Of a DNA stretch of 64,000 nt, positions 1-8,856 are shown piece after piece. The DNA is from SFWF01 sp045638145 (GTDB taxonomy: Bacteria; Bacillota; Clostridia; Oscillospirales; Acutalibacteraceae). The notes beneath the pieces were generated by a model that saw nothing but the letters and a program-made list of their open reading frames with translations, searched no databases and was not told where the DNA came from. Location: NCBI GenBank assembly GCA_045638145.1, contig JAZUAU010000024.1:177427-241426 (forward strand), written 5' to 3'. The translations under genes were made by a program, and so were the position numbers. The stretch's first letter is position 1; each line of letters begins with the position of its first letter.

Positions 1-44
1 CTACTTGCCGGACCGAGGGTGCATACTATTTTGGTCTTTCTCAT
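1..44 (-). CDS. pyk: Pyruvate kinase, N-terminal fragment
   Basis: Only the first 14 codons lie in the window; the gene runs off the left edge. The visible N terminus reads MRKTKIVCTLGPAS, the classic beginning of pyruvate kinase, which converts phosphoenolpyruvate and ADP to pyruvate and ATP in the last step of glycolysis. An AGGA ribosome site sits 5 bases before the ATG. It follows the phosphofructokinase gene by 34 bases on the same strand, and pfk-pyk pairing is common in Firmicutes, which supports the call. The rest of the protein cannot be seen. Confidence 0.85.
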   Translation of the reverse strand, partial: MRKTKIVCTLGPAS

Positions 45-78
45 AAGAATCCTTTCTAAAATTTGCCGGGACAATAAT

Positions 79-1281
79 TTATTTCATCTTAATATGACGG
101 ATAAGTCCGTTTTTATAAAGCATATTAGGCTCTCCCTCGATAAGGGGTAAGAAATATTTTACCGCCTCATCGGTAACGTTGTTCTTTTCCTCGTTAATCC
201 ACTCTACGGGGAAATTTCGCTCGCCGTTTGCCACAAGGTTCGCAGGGACGGGAGCATAGCCAACGCTATAAGGCGTATCGGAAAGACGTCTAATGGACAT
301 CATCTTGCCGGTCTCGCCTTCTACTGCAGCCTCGACAGCAGCAGTACCTACCGCCTCGCTCTCTTCAAGGTCGGTTTCACTTGCTATATGAGAAGCACAG
401 CGCTGAAGAACAGAAAGCTCAACAGAGCGAACCTTTACACCAAGCTTATCTTTGATAAGATTCTCGAGGGTCTTGCCGATACCGGCAAGCTGAACGTGAC
501 CGAAAGCATCGGTCTTCTGCTCTACCTTTTCGTCAGAGGGAATTGTTACACCCTCCGAAACAACAGCAATAACGGTGTTTTTGGTTTCAAGCTTAGATTT
601 CAGGTCCGAAAGGAAGCGCTCAGCAGAGAAATCTACCTCCGGAAGATAAATAAAGTCGGGGTATTCTTCACCGTTTGCGCGAAGCACACATGAAGAAGCG
701 GCAAGCCAGCCAGCCTGTCTGCCCATAACCTCGATAACAAGGACAGATTTCATATCGTAAACCTCGGTGTCACGTGCTATCTCGCTAACTGTGGTAGCAA
801 GATATTTTGCGGCAGAGCCAAAGCCGGGTGTATGGTCGGTCTCGGGAAGGTCGTTATCAATGGTCTTCGGAACACCCATAACGCGGATGGGGCTATTCTT
901 TTCTGCAAGATATTTAGAAAGCTTATTTACGGTATCCATAGAATCGTTACCGCCGATATAGAACATTGCACCGATTTGGTATTCCTCGAAACGGGCAACT
1001 ATTTTCTCGTAGGTTTCGGGCGATTCTTCGGGGTCAGGAAGCTTAAAACGGCAAGAACCGAGTGCAGAAGACGGTGTCTGACGGAGCAGCTGCATATCCT
1101 CTGCGCTCTTAATAACCTCGCTAATATCTATAAGATTTCCATAAAGGATACCTTCTATTCCGTTAAGTGAGCCGTAAACCTTCTCAATCTTTTGGGATGC
1201 GTAGCCGCCCTTGATTACACCAAGAAGAGACGCATTAATAGCGCAGGTAGGACCGCCTGACTGTGCAACAACAATATTCAT
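79..1281 (-). CDS. pfp: 6-phosphofructokinase, probably pyrophosphate-dependent
   Basis: A 400-residue PFK-family protein phosphorylating fructose 6-phosphate to fructose 1,6-bisphosphate. The phosphate-donor loop reads GGNDSMDT (residues 110-117) and the catalytic segment reads PKTIDND (138-144). In ATP enzymes these are GGDGS and PGTIDND; an Asp in the loop and the Lys before TIDND are the known marks of PPi-using enzymes, so PPi specificity is inferred. A GTG three codons upstream overlaps the AGGTG ribosome site, so the ATG at 1281 is preferred. It precedes pyk, giving a pfk-pyk glycolytic pair, and lies only 22 bases after a sodium symporter gene. Confidence 0.9.
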   Translation of the reverse strand: MNIVVAQSGGPTCAINASLLGVIKGGYASQKIEKVYGSLNGIEGILYGNLIDISEVIKSAEDMQLLRQTPSSALGSCRFKLPDPEESPETYEKIVARFEEYQIGAMFYIGGNDSMDTVNKLSKYLAEKNSPIRVMGVPKTIDNDLPETDHTPGFGSAAKYLATTVSEIARDTEVYDMKSVLVIEVMGRQAGWLAASSCVLRANGEEYPDFIYLPEVDFSAERFLSDLKSKLETKNTVIAVVSEGVTIPSDEKVEQKTDAFGHVQLAGIGKTLENLIKDKLGVKVRSVELSVLQRCASHIASETDLEESEAVGTAAVEAAVEGETGKMMSIRRLSDTPYSVGYAPVPANLVANGERNFPVEWINEEKNNVTDEAVKYFLPLIEGEPNMLYKNGLIRHIKMK

Positions 1282-1303
1282 AACAATCACCTCATAAAGT
1301 ATT

Positions 1304-2689
1304 TTAAATTACAAAGAATGAAATTCCAAGAATCTTTCCGCAAACAAAGTCGAGAATTGAGGAAAGAAGTATAAGAATTGTGAAGATGGGAGCGATGTAT
1401 TTGATTATAACAACGAATATCTTCTCACTTTTAAATTTGCTTGACAGCTTAATTTCATCCGACACTGCCTGGGGCTTAATAATATAGCCAACAATAATGC
1501 AGGTAAGGAATGCGGCAATAGGCATAAGCAGGCTGTTGGAGACAAAGTCGAATAGGTCGAGAATAGTCTGACCTCCGATTGAAATGAAGTCGAGCACGCC
1601 AAAACCGAGCGAAGACGGAATTCCAAGAAGCATGCAACCGACAAACACAAGCAGGCATATGGTTCTTCTGGAAAGCCTTGTTTTGTCAAGGTAGATAGAC
1701 ACAACCGTTTCCATAAGTGAAATTGAAGAAGAGAGTGCCGCAAAGAAGACCATTATAAAGAAGGTGGCACCGATAAGGCCGCCTGCCGGCATTGCGTTAA
1801 ATACCTTGGGCAGGGTTATAAACATAAGGGTAGGCCCTGCCTTTGTAAGGTCTGCCATAGCCCCTGCCTCGGACGGGAAAGCAAATACTGCGGGGATAAT
1901 CATTAGTCCCGCAAGGAAGGCGATTCCGGTATCAAAAAGCTCAATCTGCTTAACCGATTTATCAATAGCTATGTCCTTCTTCATATAGGAGCCGTAGGTA
2001 ATCATAATTCCCATTGCAATACTCATCGAATAAAAAAGCTGACCCATAGCGGCAACAACCGTCATATAGTTGAAATGCTCAAAATTAGGAATTACATAAT
2101 ACTTAAGACCGTCGATAGCGCCCGGCATAAAGAGACCATAAACGGCAATACCAACGGTAAGCACAACGAGTACCGGCATCATAAACTTAGATACCTTTTC
2201 AACGCCCTTTTCAACACCGAAAAGAACGATAAGAGCGGTAAGACCCGTAAATATAAGGAACCAACCTATGGGTTCTATAGGATTAGTGATGAAGCCCGTA
2301 AAATAGCCTGTTTCTGCGGCTTTTTCTACTCCTCCCATAACGTATGTACCTATATACTTTGTAACCCAACCGCCGATTACCGAATAGTAAGGCAGAATTA
2401 TCATAGGTATAACAGATACTATCCAACCGACGAAGGAAAATCTCTTATCAAGGTCACCGAATGCTGCGATTGCACTCTTGCCTGTTTTTCTACCGATGGC
2501 AATCTCTGCACAAAGCAGGGCAAAGCCAAAGGTTACAGACAAAATGATATAAACAAGCAGGAATATACCGCCACCGTATTTAGCCGCAAGATAAGGGAAA
2601 CGCCATATATTACCAAGTCCTACAGCAGAGCCTGCCGCGGCAAGTACGAAGCCTATCTTTCCTGTAAAATTACTTCTTTTCTCACTCAT
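1304..2689 (-). CDS. Sodium-dependent neurotransmitter/amino-acid symporter (NSS family)
   Basis: A 461-residue membrane protein with about 11-12 hydrophobic segments. The N terminus contains the NSS hallmark: the unwound TM1 sequence AAAGSAVGLGNIWRFPY followed by a Gly-rich GGGIF segment that binds sodium and substrate. Bacterial homologues (LeuT, MhsT and Tyt1 type) import hydrophobic or aromatic amino acids with Na+. The substrate cannot be read from sequence. The open frame extends 28 codons upstream, but that part covers the promoter; ATG at 2689 has GGAAG six bases ahead. It is followed closely by pfk, so the three genes may be co-transcribed. Confidence 0.9.
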   Translation of the reverse strand: MSEKRSNFTGKIGFVLAAAGSAVGLGNIWRFPYLAAKYGGGIFLLVYIILSVTFGFALLCAEIAIGRKTGKSAIAAFGDLDKRFSFVGWIVSVIPMIILPYYSVIGGWVTKYIGTYVMGGVEKAAETGYFTGFITNPIEPIGWFLIFTGLTALIVLFGVEKGVEKVSKFMMPVLVVLTVGIAVYGLFMPGAIDGLKYYVIPNFEHFNYMTVVAAMGQLFYSMSIAMGIMITYGSYMKKDIAIDKSVKQIELFDTGIAFLAGLMIIPAVFAFPSEAGAMADLTKAGPTLMFITLPKVFNAMPAGGLIGATFFIMVFFAALSSSISLMETVVSIYLDKTRLSRRTICLLVFVGCMLLGIPSSLGFGVLDFISIGGQTILDLFDFVSNSLLMPIAAFLTCIIVGYIIKPQAVSDEIKLSSKFKSEKIFVVIIKYIAPIFTILILLSSILDFVCGKILGISFFVI

Positions 2690-2719
2690 AGTAAACTTCC
2701 TTAGTACATAGTTGCCTAT

Positions 2720-2748
2720 ATTATAACAAAAGCCGGATAAAAGGTCAA
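2720..2748 (-). promoter_or_regulatory. SigmaA-type promoter of the symporter gene
   Basis: Read on the minus strand: TTGACC, a 17-base spacer, TATAAT. The spacing is ideal and it lies about 30 bases before the ATG at 2689. It probably also drives pfk and pyk. Confidence 0.75.
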
Positions 2749-2762
2749 TTAAAAAATAGAAA

Positions 2763-2788
2763 AAAGCCATCAAATTTGATGGCTTTTG
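2763..2788 (-). terminator. Rho-independent terminator after the CPA2 antiporter
   Basis: A hairpin with arms GCCATCAAA and TTTGATGGC flanked by A-runs on one side and T-runs on the other. It sits directly after the stop codon of the antiporter gene and before the symporter promoter, separating the two units. Confidence 0.8.
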
Positions 2789-2804
2789 CGAATTTAATAT
2801 GAAA

Positions 2805-4094
2805 TTATTTTTTCAAAACAGACTGAAGCTTAATTTCACGGCGGTTCTTGACCTCGTGAGACATAGGCTTAATCTCACCTGCTGCCGTAAGTGCCATACG
2901 AGTAAACAGCGGACCGACAAGCTCATAAATAAGAACTGCGAAAAGTGTGATATTACGAATGAGATTTCCATCTGCACCGAGCTGCATTGCAGTTGCACAC
3001 ATTCCGAGTGCAACTCCTGCCTGCGGAAGAAGAGTGATTCCAAGGTATTTACAAATATGCGAATCACATTTGACCGCTTTTGCACTCACAAAGGTTCCCG
3101 AATATTTGCCGAGTGAACGGAAGATGATGTAAATAATACCAATTACAACGATTGCAACATCGGCAAATACAGATAACTCAAGCTCTGCACCACTGATTAC
3201 GAAGAATAGTGCAAAAAGCGGCGAAGTCCACTTATCACTTCTCTCCATAAGGTCATGAGAAAGAGGACAGGTGTTGCAGAATATCGTTCCTAGCATCATG
3301 CAAACGAGGAGTGACGAGAACTGAATGTGTACGGGGCCAATCTCAAATTTAAGCATTGAAAGTGATGCGGTTAAGAAGACGAAGCCGATAGTAAGATTAA
3401 GTCGGTTTGTATTAGAATTGAAAAGCTTTTCAAGATAGGTCAGCACAACACCCATAACAGCACCGAGAATAAGAGAACATACAATCTCGATAATGGGGTT
3501 TACCAAAATGGAAATCATATCAATCTGACCGCTGACAAGTGTCTTTGCAATTCCGAACGAAACTGCAAAAACGATAAGACCAACCGCATCGTCAAGTGCA
3601 ACTATTGGGAGAAGGAGCTTTGTGAGAGGACCGCTTGCCTTGTACTGGCGGACAACCATAAGTGTTGCAGCAGGAGCTGTTGCTGTTGCGATAGCTCCAA
3701 GAGTGAGCGCCTGTGCAAGGGAAAGCTTATCGGGCATTACAAGGTGAACTCCCACAAGCGCAAGGTCAACGAAAAGCGTTGCAACAAGGGCTTGGAATAC
3801 ACCGATTGTAAATGCCTGCTTACCCGTCTTTTTAAGATCTTCAAAACGGAATTCATTACCGATTGAAAATGCGATAAAGCCGAGGGCTACGTCGCTGACA
3901 AGCGAAAGACGGGAAACCGCATCGTGCGAGGTAAAGCCAACACCTTCAAAGCCGAAGGAACCAATGCAATAGGGTCCGATAAGGACACCCGCTATAAGAT
4001 ATGCCGTAACAGAGGGTAATTTTAAGGGTTTAAAAAGTCTTGTCATCAAAAGTCCTGCAAGGAGGGCCAATGATACCGATAAAAGTGTACTCAT
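2805..4094 (-). CDS. Cation:proton antiporter, CPA2/Kef-like, membrane domain only
   Basis: A 429-residue protein with about 12 transmembrane segments matching the Na+/H+ exchanger fold. Typical segments are LPSVTAYLIAGVLIGPY near the N terminus, the polar TM region with paired Ala/Thr near GAIATATAPAATLMV, and ALDDAVGLIVFAV, the conserved Asp-Asp motif thought to carry ions. It lacks the TrkA-N/RCK nucleotide-binding domain found in KefB/C, so it is probably constitutive or regulated otherwise. ATG at 4094 has GAGG eight bases upstream; a longer frame would run through the promoter. Ion specificity (Na+ or K+) is unknown. Confidence 0.85.
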   Translation of the reverse strand: MSTLLSVSLALLAGLLMTRLFKPLKLPSVTAYLIAGVLIGPYCIGSFGFEGVGFTSHDAVSRLSLVSDVALGFIAFSIGNEFRFEDLKKTGKQAFTIGVFQALVATLFVDLALVGVHLVMPDKLSLAQALTLGAIATATAPAATLMVVRQYKASGPLTKLLLPIVALDDAVGLIVFAVSFGIAKTLVSGQIDMISILVNPIIEIVCSLILGAVMGVVLTYLEKLFNSNTNRLNLTIGFVFLTASLSMLKFEIGPVHIQFSSLLVCMMLGTIFCNTCPLSHDLMERSDKWTSPLFALFFVISGAELELSVFADVAIVVIGIIYIIFRSLGKYSGTFVSAKAVKCDSHICKYLGITLLPQAGVALGMCATAMQLGADGNLIRNITLFAVLIYELVGPLFTRMALTAAGEIKPMSHEVKNRREIKLQSVLKK

Positions 4095-4131
4095 AATCAA
4101 AACCTCGAAAAAAATTCTCAAAAACGCACAT

Positions 4132-4160
4132 ATTATACTCTCGTTTAAGAAAATATTCAA
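4132..4160 (-). promoter_or_regulatory. SigmaA-type promoter of the antiporter gene
   Basis: Minus strand TTGAAT, 17 bases, TATAAT, ending about 38 bases before the ATG at 4094. It gives the gene its own transcript. Confidence 0.7.
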
Positions 4161-4216
4161 GTAGTTTTTCATACAATTAATGTGTAAAATTCTTGTGATT
4201 TTTGTGCAAAACAGAA

Positions 4217-4237
4217 GCCGACCTACATTAGGTCGGC
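4217..4237 (-). terminator. Second hairpin terminator between htrA and the antiporter
   Basis: Perfect 9-base arms GCCGACCTA and TAGGTCGGC around a 3-base loop. On the minus strand it is followed by TTCTGTTTTG, U-rich enough for a terminator. It backs up the terminator at 4291-4323, about 60 bases upstream in transcription. Confidence 0.6.
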
Positions 4238-4290
4238 AATAAGTCAGTATCTTATGTGGAATTAAAAAAGTCTGTAGTATCTTTTGTGTA

Positions 4291-4323
4291 TATAAAAAGC
4301 GCACATTTGAGAAAAATGTGCGC
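4291..4323 (-). terminator. Terminator of htrA
   Basis: Perfect 10-base arms GCGCACATTT and AAATGTGCGC around a GAGAA loop. On the minus strand the stem is followed by a T-run. It starts 8 bases after the htrA stop codon. Confidence 0.85.
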
Positions 4324-4330
4324 CAAATTA

Positions 4331-5689
4331 TTATTGAGAGTTGTTTGAACCAATAGTAACGGAGCCGTTATAATAACGCTTTGAGCGGTAGATTTTAACC
4401 GATATCGTCTCTCCTGGTTTGCACTCCGACAGCACTTCGCCGAATATTGAATAATCGGTAATTGCGGTACCATTAAGCTCGGTTATTATATCGCCCCTCT
4501 TAATTCCTGCATCGTCTGCAGGGCTTCCCGAAACAACGCTTTCAACAACTGCACCAACGGGATAACCATATTTTTTAAGAGTTTCTGCATCGTAATAGCT
4601 TGAAACGGTTACGCCAAGATAGGGATCCGGGTCATTTTCCTTTGCAATTATTTTATCGCAAATCTCTCTTGTCGCATTGGACGGAATTGCAAAGCCCATT
4701 CCCTCATAGCTCTCGGATACAAGCTTGCTTGAATTTATTCCCACAAGCTCACCCTTTAAATTCACAAGAGCACCGCCCGAATTGCCTGGATTGATTGCGG
4801 CATCGGTCTGAATCAGAGAGCTCTTTGAGCCGATTCCCGAGTTTGCAAGATTACGGTTCAGTCCTGAAATAACGCCATAAGTTACCGAGCTCATAAACTG
4901 AAGTCCGCCGGGATTTCCGATCGCAACAACAAACTCACCAACCGTTAGCTCGTCTGAATTTGCAAATGTAATCGCAGGAAGTCCATCAACATTAATTTTT
5001 ATAACAGCAAGGTCGTAAGAAATATTATATCCCACAACGGATGCGGGGAATCCCTCGGTATCCTCACCATAAGAAAGAAAGACACGAATTTCAGAGGATT
5101 CGCTTCTATTTTCGACAACATCCTGAATCACGTGATAGTTTGTGATGATATAGCCGTCCGCGGTGTAAGCAACGCCCGAGCCCTCACCCGAGGAAGACTG
5201 CTCGCCGTAAAAGAAATCGTGAACAGAAACGGTTGTTCTTATACCCACAACACTGGGTGTAACCTTTTTTGCAACCGCCTCAACAACAGTAACATCAACA
5301 TCGCTTACATCGATGTCATATGAAGCGGGAGGGGTTACATTATAGGGAGCACCATTGTCACCAAAAATAACATTATATGCTATACTTCCGCCAACACCGC
5401 ACATACTGCCGACAATAGCGGCAACAAGAATTGAAACGATAAGGGTTGTAACCGAAAATTTAACCTTTTCACGCTTGGGTTTTATTGGCTTTGCTGTAAA
5501 GCTAAATTCAGATGGCGGTGTATATGCAGGCGTGTGATAGCCGTACTGCTGTGGCTCGTTATAACCGGCACTCGCATTTTCAGGTGGAGTGCGAGTCTCC
5601 TCTGCCCTATTCTCTTCAGGCTCTGCATTTATATGGGGCTCATTGGCTGAATCAAATCCAAAAATCTCTCCGTTTTTATTTTCATCCAT
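4331..5689 (-). CDS. htrA: Membrane-anchored HtrA/DegP-like serine protease
   Basis: A 452-residue protease of the HtrA family for quality control of misfolded envelope proteins. Order of parts: an acidic, Pro-rich cytoplasmic tail of about 75 residues, one transmembrane helix (about 79-108), a trypsin-like domain with catalytic His186 (NYHVI), Asp227 (YDLAV) and Ser304 (NPGNSGGAL), and a C-terminal PDZ domain (about 345-445). The anchored layout matches Bacillus HtrA/YyxA proteins. A GTG three codons upstream overlaps the GGAG ribosome site, so ATG at 5689 is chosen. It has its own terminator and appears monocistronic. Confidence 0.92.
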   Translation of the reverse strand: MDENKNGEIFGFDSANEPHINAEPEENRAEETRTPPENASAGYNEPQQYGYHTPAYTPPSEFSFTAKPIKPKREKVKFSVTTLIVSILVAAIVGSMCGVGGSIAYNVIFGDNGAPYNVTPPASYDIDVSDVDVTVVEAVAKKVTPSVVGIRTTVSVHDFFYGEQSSSGEGSGVAYTADGYIITNYHVIQDVVENRSESSEIRVFLSYGEDTEGFPASVVGYNISYDLAVIKINVDGLPAITFANSDELTVGEFVVAIGNPGGLQFMSSVTYGVISGLNRNLANSGIGSKSSLIQTDAAINPGNSGGALVNLKGELVGINSSKLVSESYEGMGFAIPSNATREICDKIIAKENDPDPYLGVTVSSYYDAETLKKYGYPVGAVVESVVSGSPADDAGIKRGDIITELNGTAITDYSIFGEVLSECKPGETISVKIYRSKRYYNGSVTIGSNNSQ

Positions 5690-5788
5690 CAAAAGCACTC
5701 CTTTGCTTTTAAAATGAGTTTCGGTATATAGATATTATAACAAAACGATAATATAATATTTTGTCGTAAATATGAACGAAAAATTAAT

Positions 5789-6643
5789 TTATATAACTCC
5801 GTTCTGCTTTTTATAAGCGGTGAGGGTATTTTTCATAAGGGTTGCGATGGTCATAGGACCAACTCCACCCGGTACAGGTGTTATATAAGACGCTTTGGGC
5901 TCGCACTCGGAGAAATTAACGTCGCCGCAAAGCTTTCCGTCGGGAAGTCGGTTAATACCAACATCTATAACGACCGCACCCTCCTTTACCATATCGGCAG
6001 TTACGAAATTAGCTTTACCGACTGCGGCAACGAGGATATCCGCCGAAGCGCACACCTCGCGAAGATCCTTCGTTCTCGAATGGCAGATTGTGACCGTGCC
6101 GTTTTTATGGAGAAGCAGCATACTCATCGGCTTGCCGACAATATTACTTCTGCCAATAACAACACAGGTTTTACCCTCGATATCAATATTCTCGTAGTCG
6201 AGCATTTCCATAATTCCTGCAGGGGTGCAGGGCAGGAAATCATAATCGCCTGTCATGATTTTACCAACGTTTACAGGATGGAAGGCATCAACATCCTTGA
6301 GGGGTGAAATTGCATTAATAACTGCAGTTTCGTCAAGATGACGGGGCAGCGGTAACTGACAAAGAATGCCGTTTACCGAGCTGTCGTTGTTAAGTTTATC
6401 AATAAGGGCTAAAAGCTCATCATTTGTAGTTTCTGCAGGAAGTGCGAATTTGAGCGAATTCATTCCCGTTGCCGCACAAGCCTTTTCCTTGTTTGCAACA
6501 TAAACCTTCGATGCGGGGTCTTCACCTACTATAATAACCGCAAGACAGGGCTCCGCACCCTTTTCTTTAAGGGCAGAAACCTCGTCTGCCACCTTTTGTT
6601 TTACTGCAGACGAAATAACCTTTCCGTCAATTAGCTTTGCCAT
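5789..6643 (-). CDS. folD: Bifunctional methylenetetrahydrofolate dehydrogenase/cyclohydrolase
   Basis: FolD, about 284 residues and full length, interconverts 5,10-methylene-THF, 5,10-methenyl-THF and 10-formyl-THF, feeding purine and fMet synthesis. The N-terminal catalytic segment contains IIVGEDPASKVYVANKEKAC, with the Tyr and Lys of the YVxxK catalytic motif. The Rossmann segment VVIGRSNIVGKPMS and the C-terminal signature TPVPGGVGPMTIA are intact. GAGGAG lies 7 bases before the ATG at 6643; an ATG two codons earlier is too close to it. The start overlaps the end of lgt by 17 bases, showing translational coupling in the yfmF-yfmH-lgt-folD operon. Confidence 0.95.
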   Translation of the reverse strand: MAKLIDGKVISSAVKQKVADEVSALKEKGAEPCLAVIIVGEDPASKVYVANKEKACAATGMNSLKFALPAETTNDELLALIDKLNNDSSVNGILCQLPLPRHLDETAVINAISPLKDVDAFHPVNVGKIMTGDYDFLPCTPAGIMEMLDYENIDIEGKTCVVIGRSNIVGKPMSMLLLHKNGTVTICHSRTKDLREVCASADILVAAVGKANFVTADMVKEGAVVIDVGINRLPDGKLCGDVNFSECEPKASYITPVPGGVGPMTIATLMKNTLTAYKKQNGVI

Positions 6644-7586
6644 TTTCATTCTCCTCTTTTATTTCTTCGTCTATTTTCTCTTCGTTTTCTTCCTCATCAA
6701 AAAACTCTTCGCCTGCTGCAAGCTCGTCTTTGAACATAGATTCGTATCCGCCCTCTGCAACCCTTTCTTTATGCTTATTTCTCGTTATAACAAGCAGAAC
6801 GAAGGCGGCAACGCAGATTGCAAACGAAAGTATGCAAGAAACACGGAGACTTCCGACCATAAGACTATCGGTACGAAGCATCTCGTTAAAACCTCTTCCG
6901 AAACCGTACCAAATGCAGTACAAAAGACCGATTTCGCCCGAAAAACGTCGTTTCTTCATAAAGTTGTGCAGAACTATTGCGCCCGCAATACACCAGATTG
7001 ATTCATAAAGAAAGCAAGGATGAGCAAGCGCAGATGAGCTGAAGCCGAGTGCTCTGAACTCTCTTGCAACATTTTCACTAGTCATTCCCCAAAATTCGCT
7101 GCCTGTAGGTGAGCCAAATGCTTCCTGATTAAAGAAGTTGCCCCAACGGCCAATTCCCTGACCAATAAGGAAAGCGACAGAAGCAAGGTCTAAAAGGTCT
7201 AAAATCTTAACCTTGCGGATTAAGCACATAATTACGCCTGCAACTACTGCACCAATAATTCCGCCATAGATTGCAAGTCCGGAAAAGCCCGAACCATCAA
7301 GACCGAAAAAGTCCTTTATTCCGCCCAGCGGCTTACCGTCGAATATTACGTAATAGGCACGTGCGCCGAGAATTGCACAGGGGGTTGCCACGAGGACAAC
7401 GTCAAGCATTCTGTCTACATCTATATTCAATCTCTTTGCGTTTAAGTAACCGTAAAACATAGCAAGCGCAAAGCCGGTCGCAATAATAATTCCATACCAA
7501 TAAACGTCCCAACCTCCCGCAATGGGTAGGGTAAACGCAATTGGATTCAGGGTCAATTTGATTCCGAAAATTGTAACATGATACAT
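6627..7586 (-). CDS. lgt: Prolipoprotein diacylglyceryl transferase
   Basis: Lgt transfers diacylglycerol from phosphatidylglycerol to the lipobox Cys of prelipoproteins in the cytoplasmic membrane. It has about seven transmembrane segments, the family signature GRWGNFFNQEAFG with the essential Arg (about residue 150), and an upstream YGGIIGA segment. At 319 residues it is longer than most Lgt proteins because of an acidic C-terminal tail rich in Glu, Asp and Lys (last 35 or so residues), which is not part of the catalytic fold. AGGA sits 8 bases before the ATG. Several lipoproteins in this window would be its substrates. Confidence 0.95.
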   Translation of the reverse strand: MYHVTIFGIKLTLNPIAFTLPIAGGWDVYWYGIIIATGFALAMFYGYLNAKRLNIDVDRMLDVVLVATPCAILGARAYYVIFDGKPLGGIKDFFGLDGSGFSGLAIYGGIIGAVVAGVIMCLIRKVKILDLLDLASVAFLIGQGIGRWGNFFNQEAFGSPTGSEFWGMTSENVAREFRALGFSSSALAHPCFLYESIWCIAGAIVLHNFMKKRRFSGEIGLLYCIWYGFGRGFNEMLRTDSLMVGSLRVSCILSFAICVAAFVLLVITRNKHKERVAEGGYESMFKDELAAGEEFFDEEENEEKIDEEIKEENENGKAN

Positions 7587-7590
7587 AAAA

Positions 7591-8856
7591 TCAATCCTTT
7601 CCTCTGACTACCGACAGAACGGCGGAGTGCGTGTTTAAATTCTTTAGTCTTACTTCAACATCTTCTTTCAAGATGGACTTTATAAGCTCACTTGGGAAGA
7701 TATCCTCATCGTAAAATGCGGCATCAAGCATATTTGAAACGGTGCCGTCAAGGCTTTCAAACTCGCGCACAGTATCTCCAAAGTATGATTTTTTAACCGC
7801 TTCGAAAAGATGCTTATCTATTCCCTCTCGGAGTAGCCTATCCGCCTCTTCGGTTATCATTTTTGATACCGCTTCTGGGTCGGAGCTTTCGCCCGAGAAG
7901 AATATTACCGAGTAATTTGGTCCACTGAAATATTCGCCTTCAAACTCATCGTTTATAAGTCCCTTCTCGGTGAGTGTTTTATAAAGTGGTGATGAATCTC
8001 CGGCAAGAATCTCTATAAGAAGATTTGCAACTAGTCTTTCCTTTTGACTGCGAAGAGGTGTGTCAAAATCCTCCTTAAAGCCAAAGCAGAAAAGCTCTCC
8101 CGATACGGCGAGCTTTTGCTCTACGTAATGCTCACGAACCCCCTTAGGTTCTTCGTCGTTTTTGCGGTAAATGGTTACGGGTGCGCCGGGTTTCAGGTTT
8201 TTCTCAATCACCTCGAGGGTTTTGTCCGAATCGACAGCACCTGCGATACATATACACATATTGGATAGATTATAGAACGTATTATAACAGTCAAATAGCA
8301 ATTTGTCATCAATTTTTGCAATTGATTCCACAGTACCCGCAATATCAATCTTAACAGGGTGCTTCCGATACATAGCACCAAGCATATTAAAAAGCACTCG
8401 CCAATTCGGGCTATCCTCATACATTTTTATTTCCTGACCGATTATCCCCTGTTCCTTTTTAACCGTTTCGGCGGTAAAATAGGGGGACTGTACAAAATCA
8501 AGCAGAATTTCTAAGTTTTCATAAAAGCTGCTCGAACAGTTGAAAAGATAGCAGGTGCGATCAAAGCTTGTATAAGCGTTACAATAAGCACCCGTTTTGG
8601 CAAATCTAGAAAAAGCGTCGCCCTCTTCACTCTCAAAAAGCTTGTGCTCTAAAAAGTGGGCAATTCCCTCGGGCACCGTGATATAGTTTTCTCCATCGGT
8701 TGAAAAGCAGGTATCAATAGAGCCGTATTGTGTGCCAAACACCGCGTGAGCAGAGGTGAACTCGGGCTTTTCCATAATGAAAATTTTAAGTCCTGACGGA
8801 TGCTCTGCCCGTGTAAGTTTTCCAAAAGCGGGGTGGTTAACTACTGTTTTTTTCAT
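7591..8856 (-). CDS. yfmH: M16-family zinc peptidase, YfmH-like (active-site half)
   Basis: A 421-residue M16 insulinase/pitrilysin-type peptidase. It retains the inverted zinc motif HFLEH (residues 67-71) followed by KLFE, so it should be the catalytic partner. In Bacillus the YmfF/YmfH pair has been linked to 5-aminopentanol modification of EF-P; the functional link here is inferred from family names and pairing. Its ATG overlaps the TGA of yfmF by one base, with AGGAGG upstream, indicating coupled synthesis of the two subunits. lgt follows after only 4 bases. Confidence 0.85.
   Translation of the reverse strand: MKKTVVNHPAFGKLTRAEHPSGLKIFIMEKPEFTSAHAVFGTQYGSIDTCFSTDGENYITVPEGIAHFLEHKLFESEEGDAFSRFAKTGAYCNAYTSFDRTCYLFNCSSSFYENLEILLDFVQSPYFTAETVKKEQGIIGQEIKMYEDSPNWRVLFNMLGAMYRKHPVKIDIAGTVESIAKIDDKLLFDCYNTFYNLSNMCICIAGAVDSDKTLEVIEKNLKPGAPVTIYRKNDEEPKGVREHYVEQKLAVSGELFCFGFKEDFDTPLRSQKERLVANLLIEILAGDSSPLYKTLTEKGLINDEFEGEYFSGPNYSVIFFSGESSDPEAVSKMITEEADRLLREGIDKHLFEAVKKSYFGDTVREFESLDGTVSNMLDAAFYDEDIFPSELIKSILKEDVEVRLKNLNTHSAVLSVVRGKD

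Noticed and set aside
2075..2704. A 209-codon plus-strand frame opposite the NSS symporter gene
   Set aside because: It lies wholly within a clear membrane-transporter gene, lacks a ribosome site and encodes no recognisable fold.
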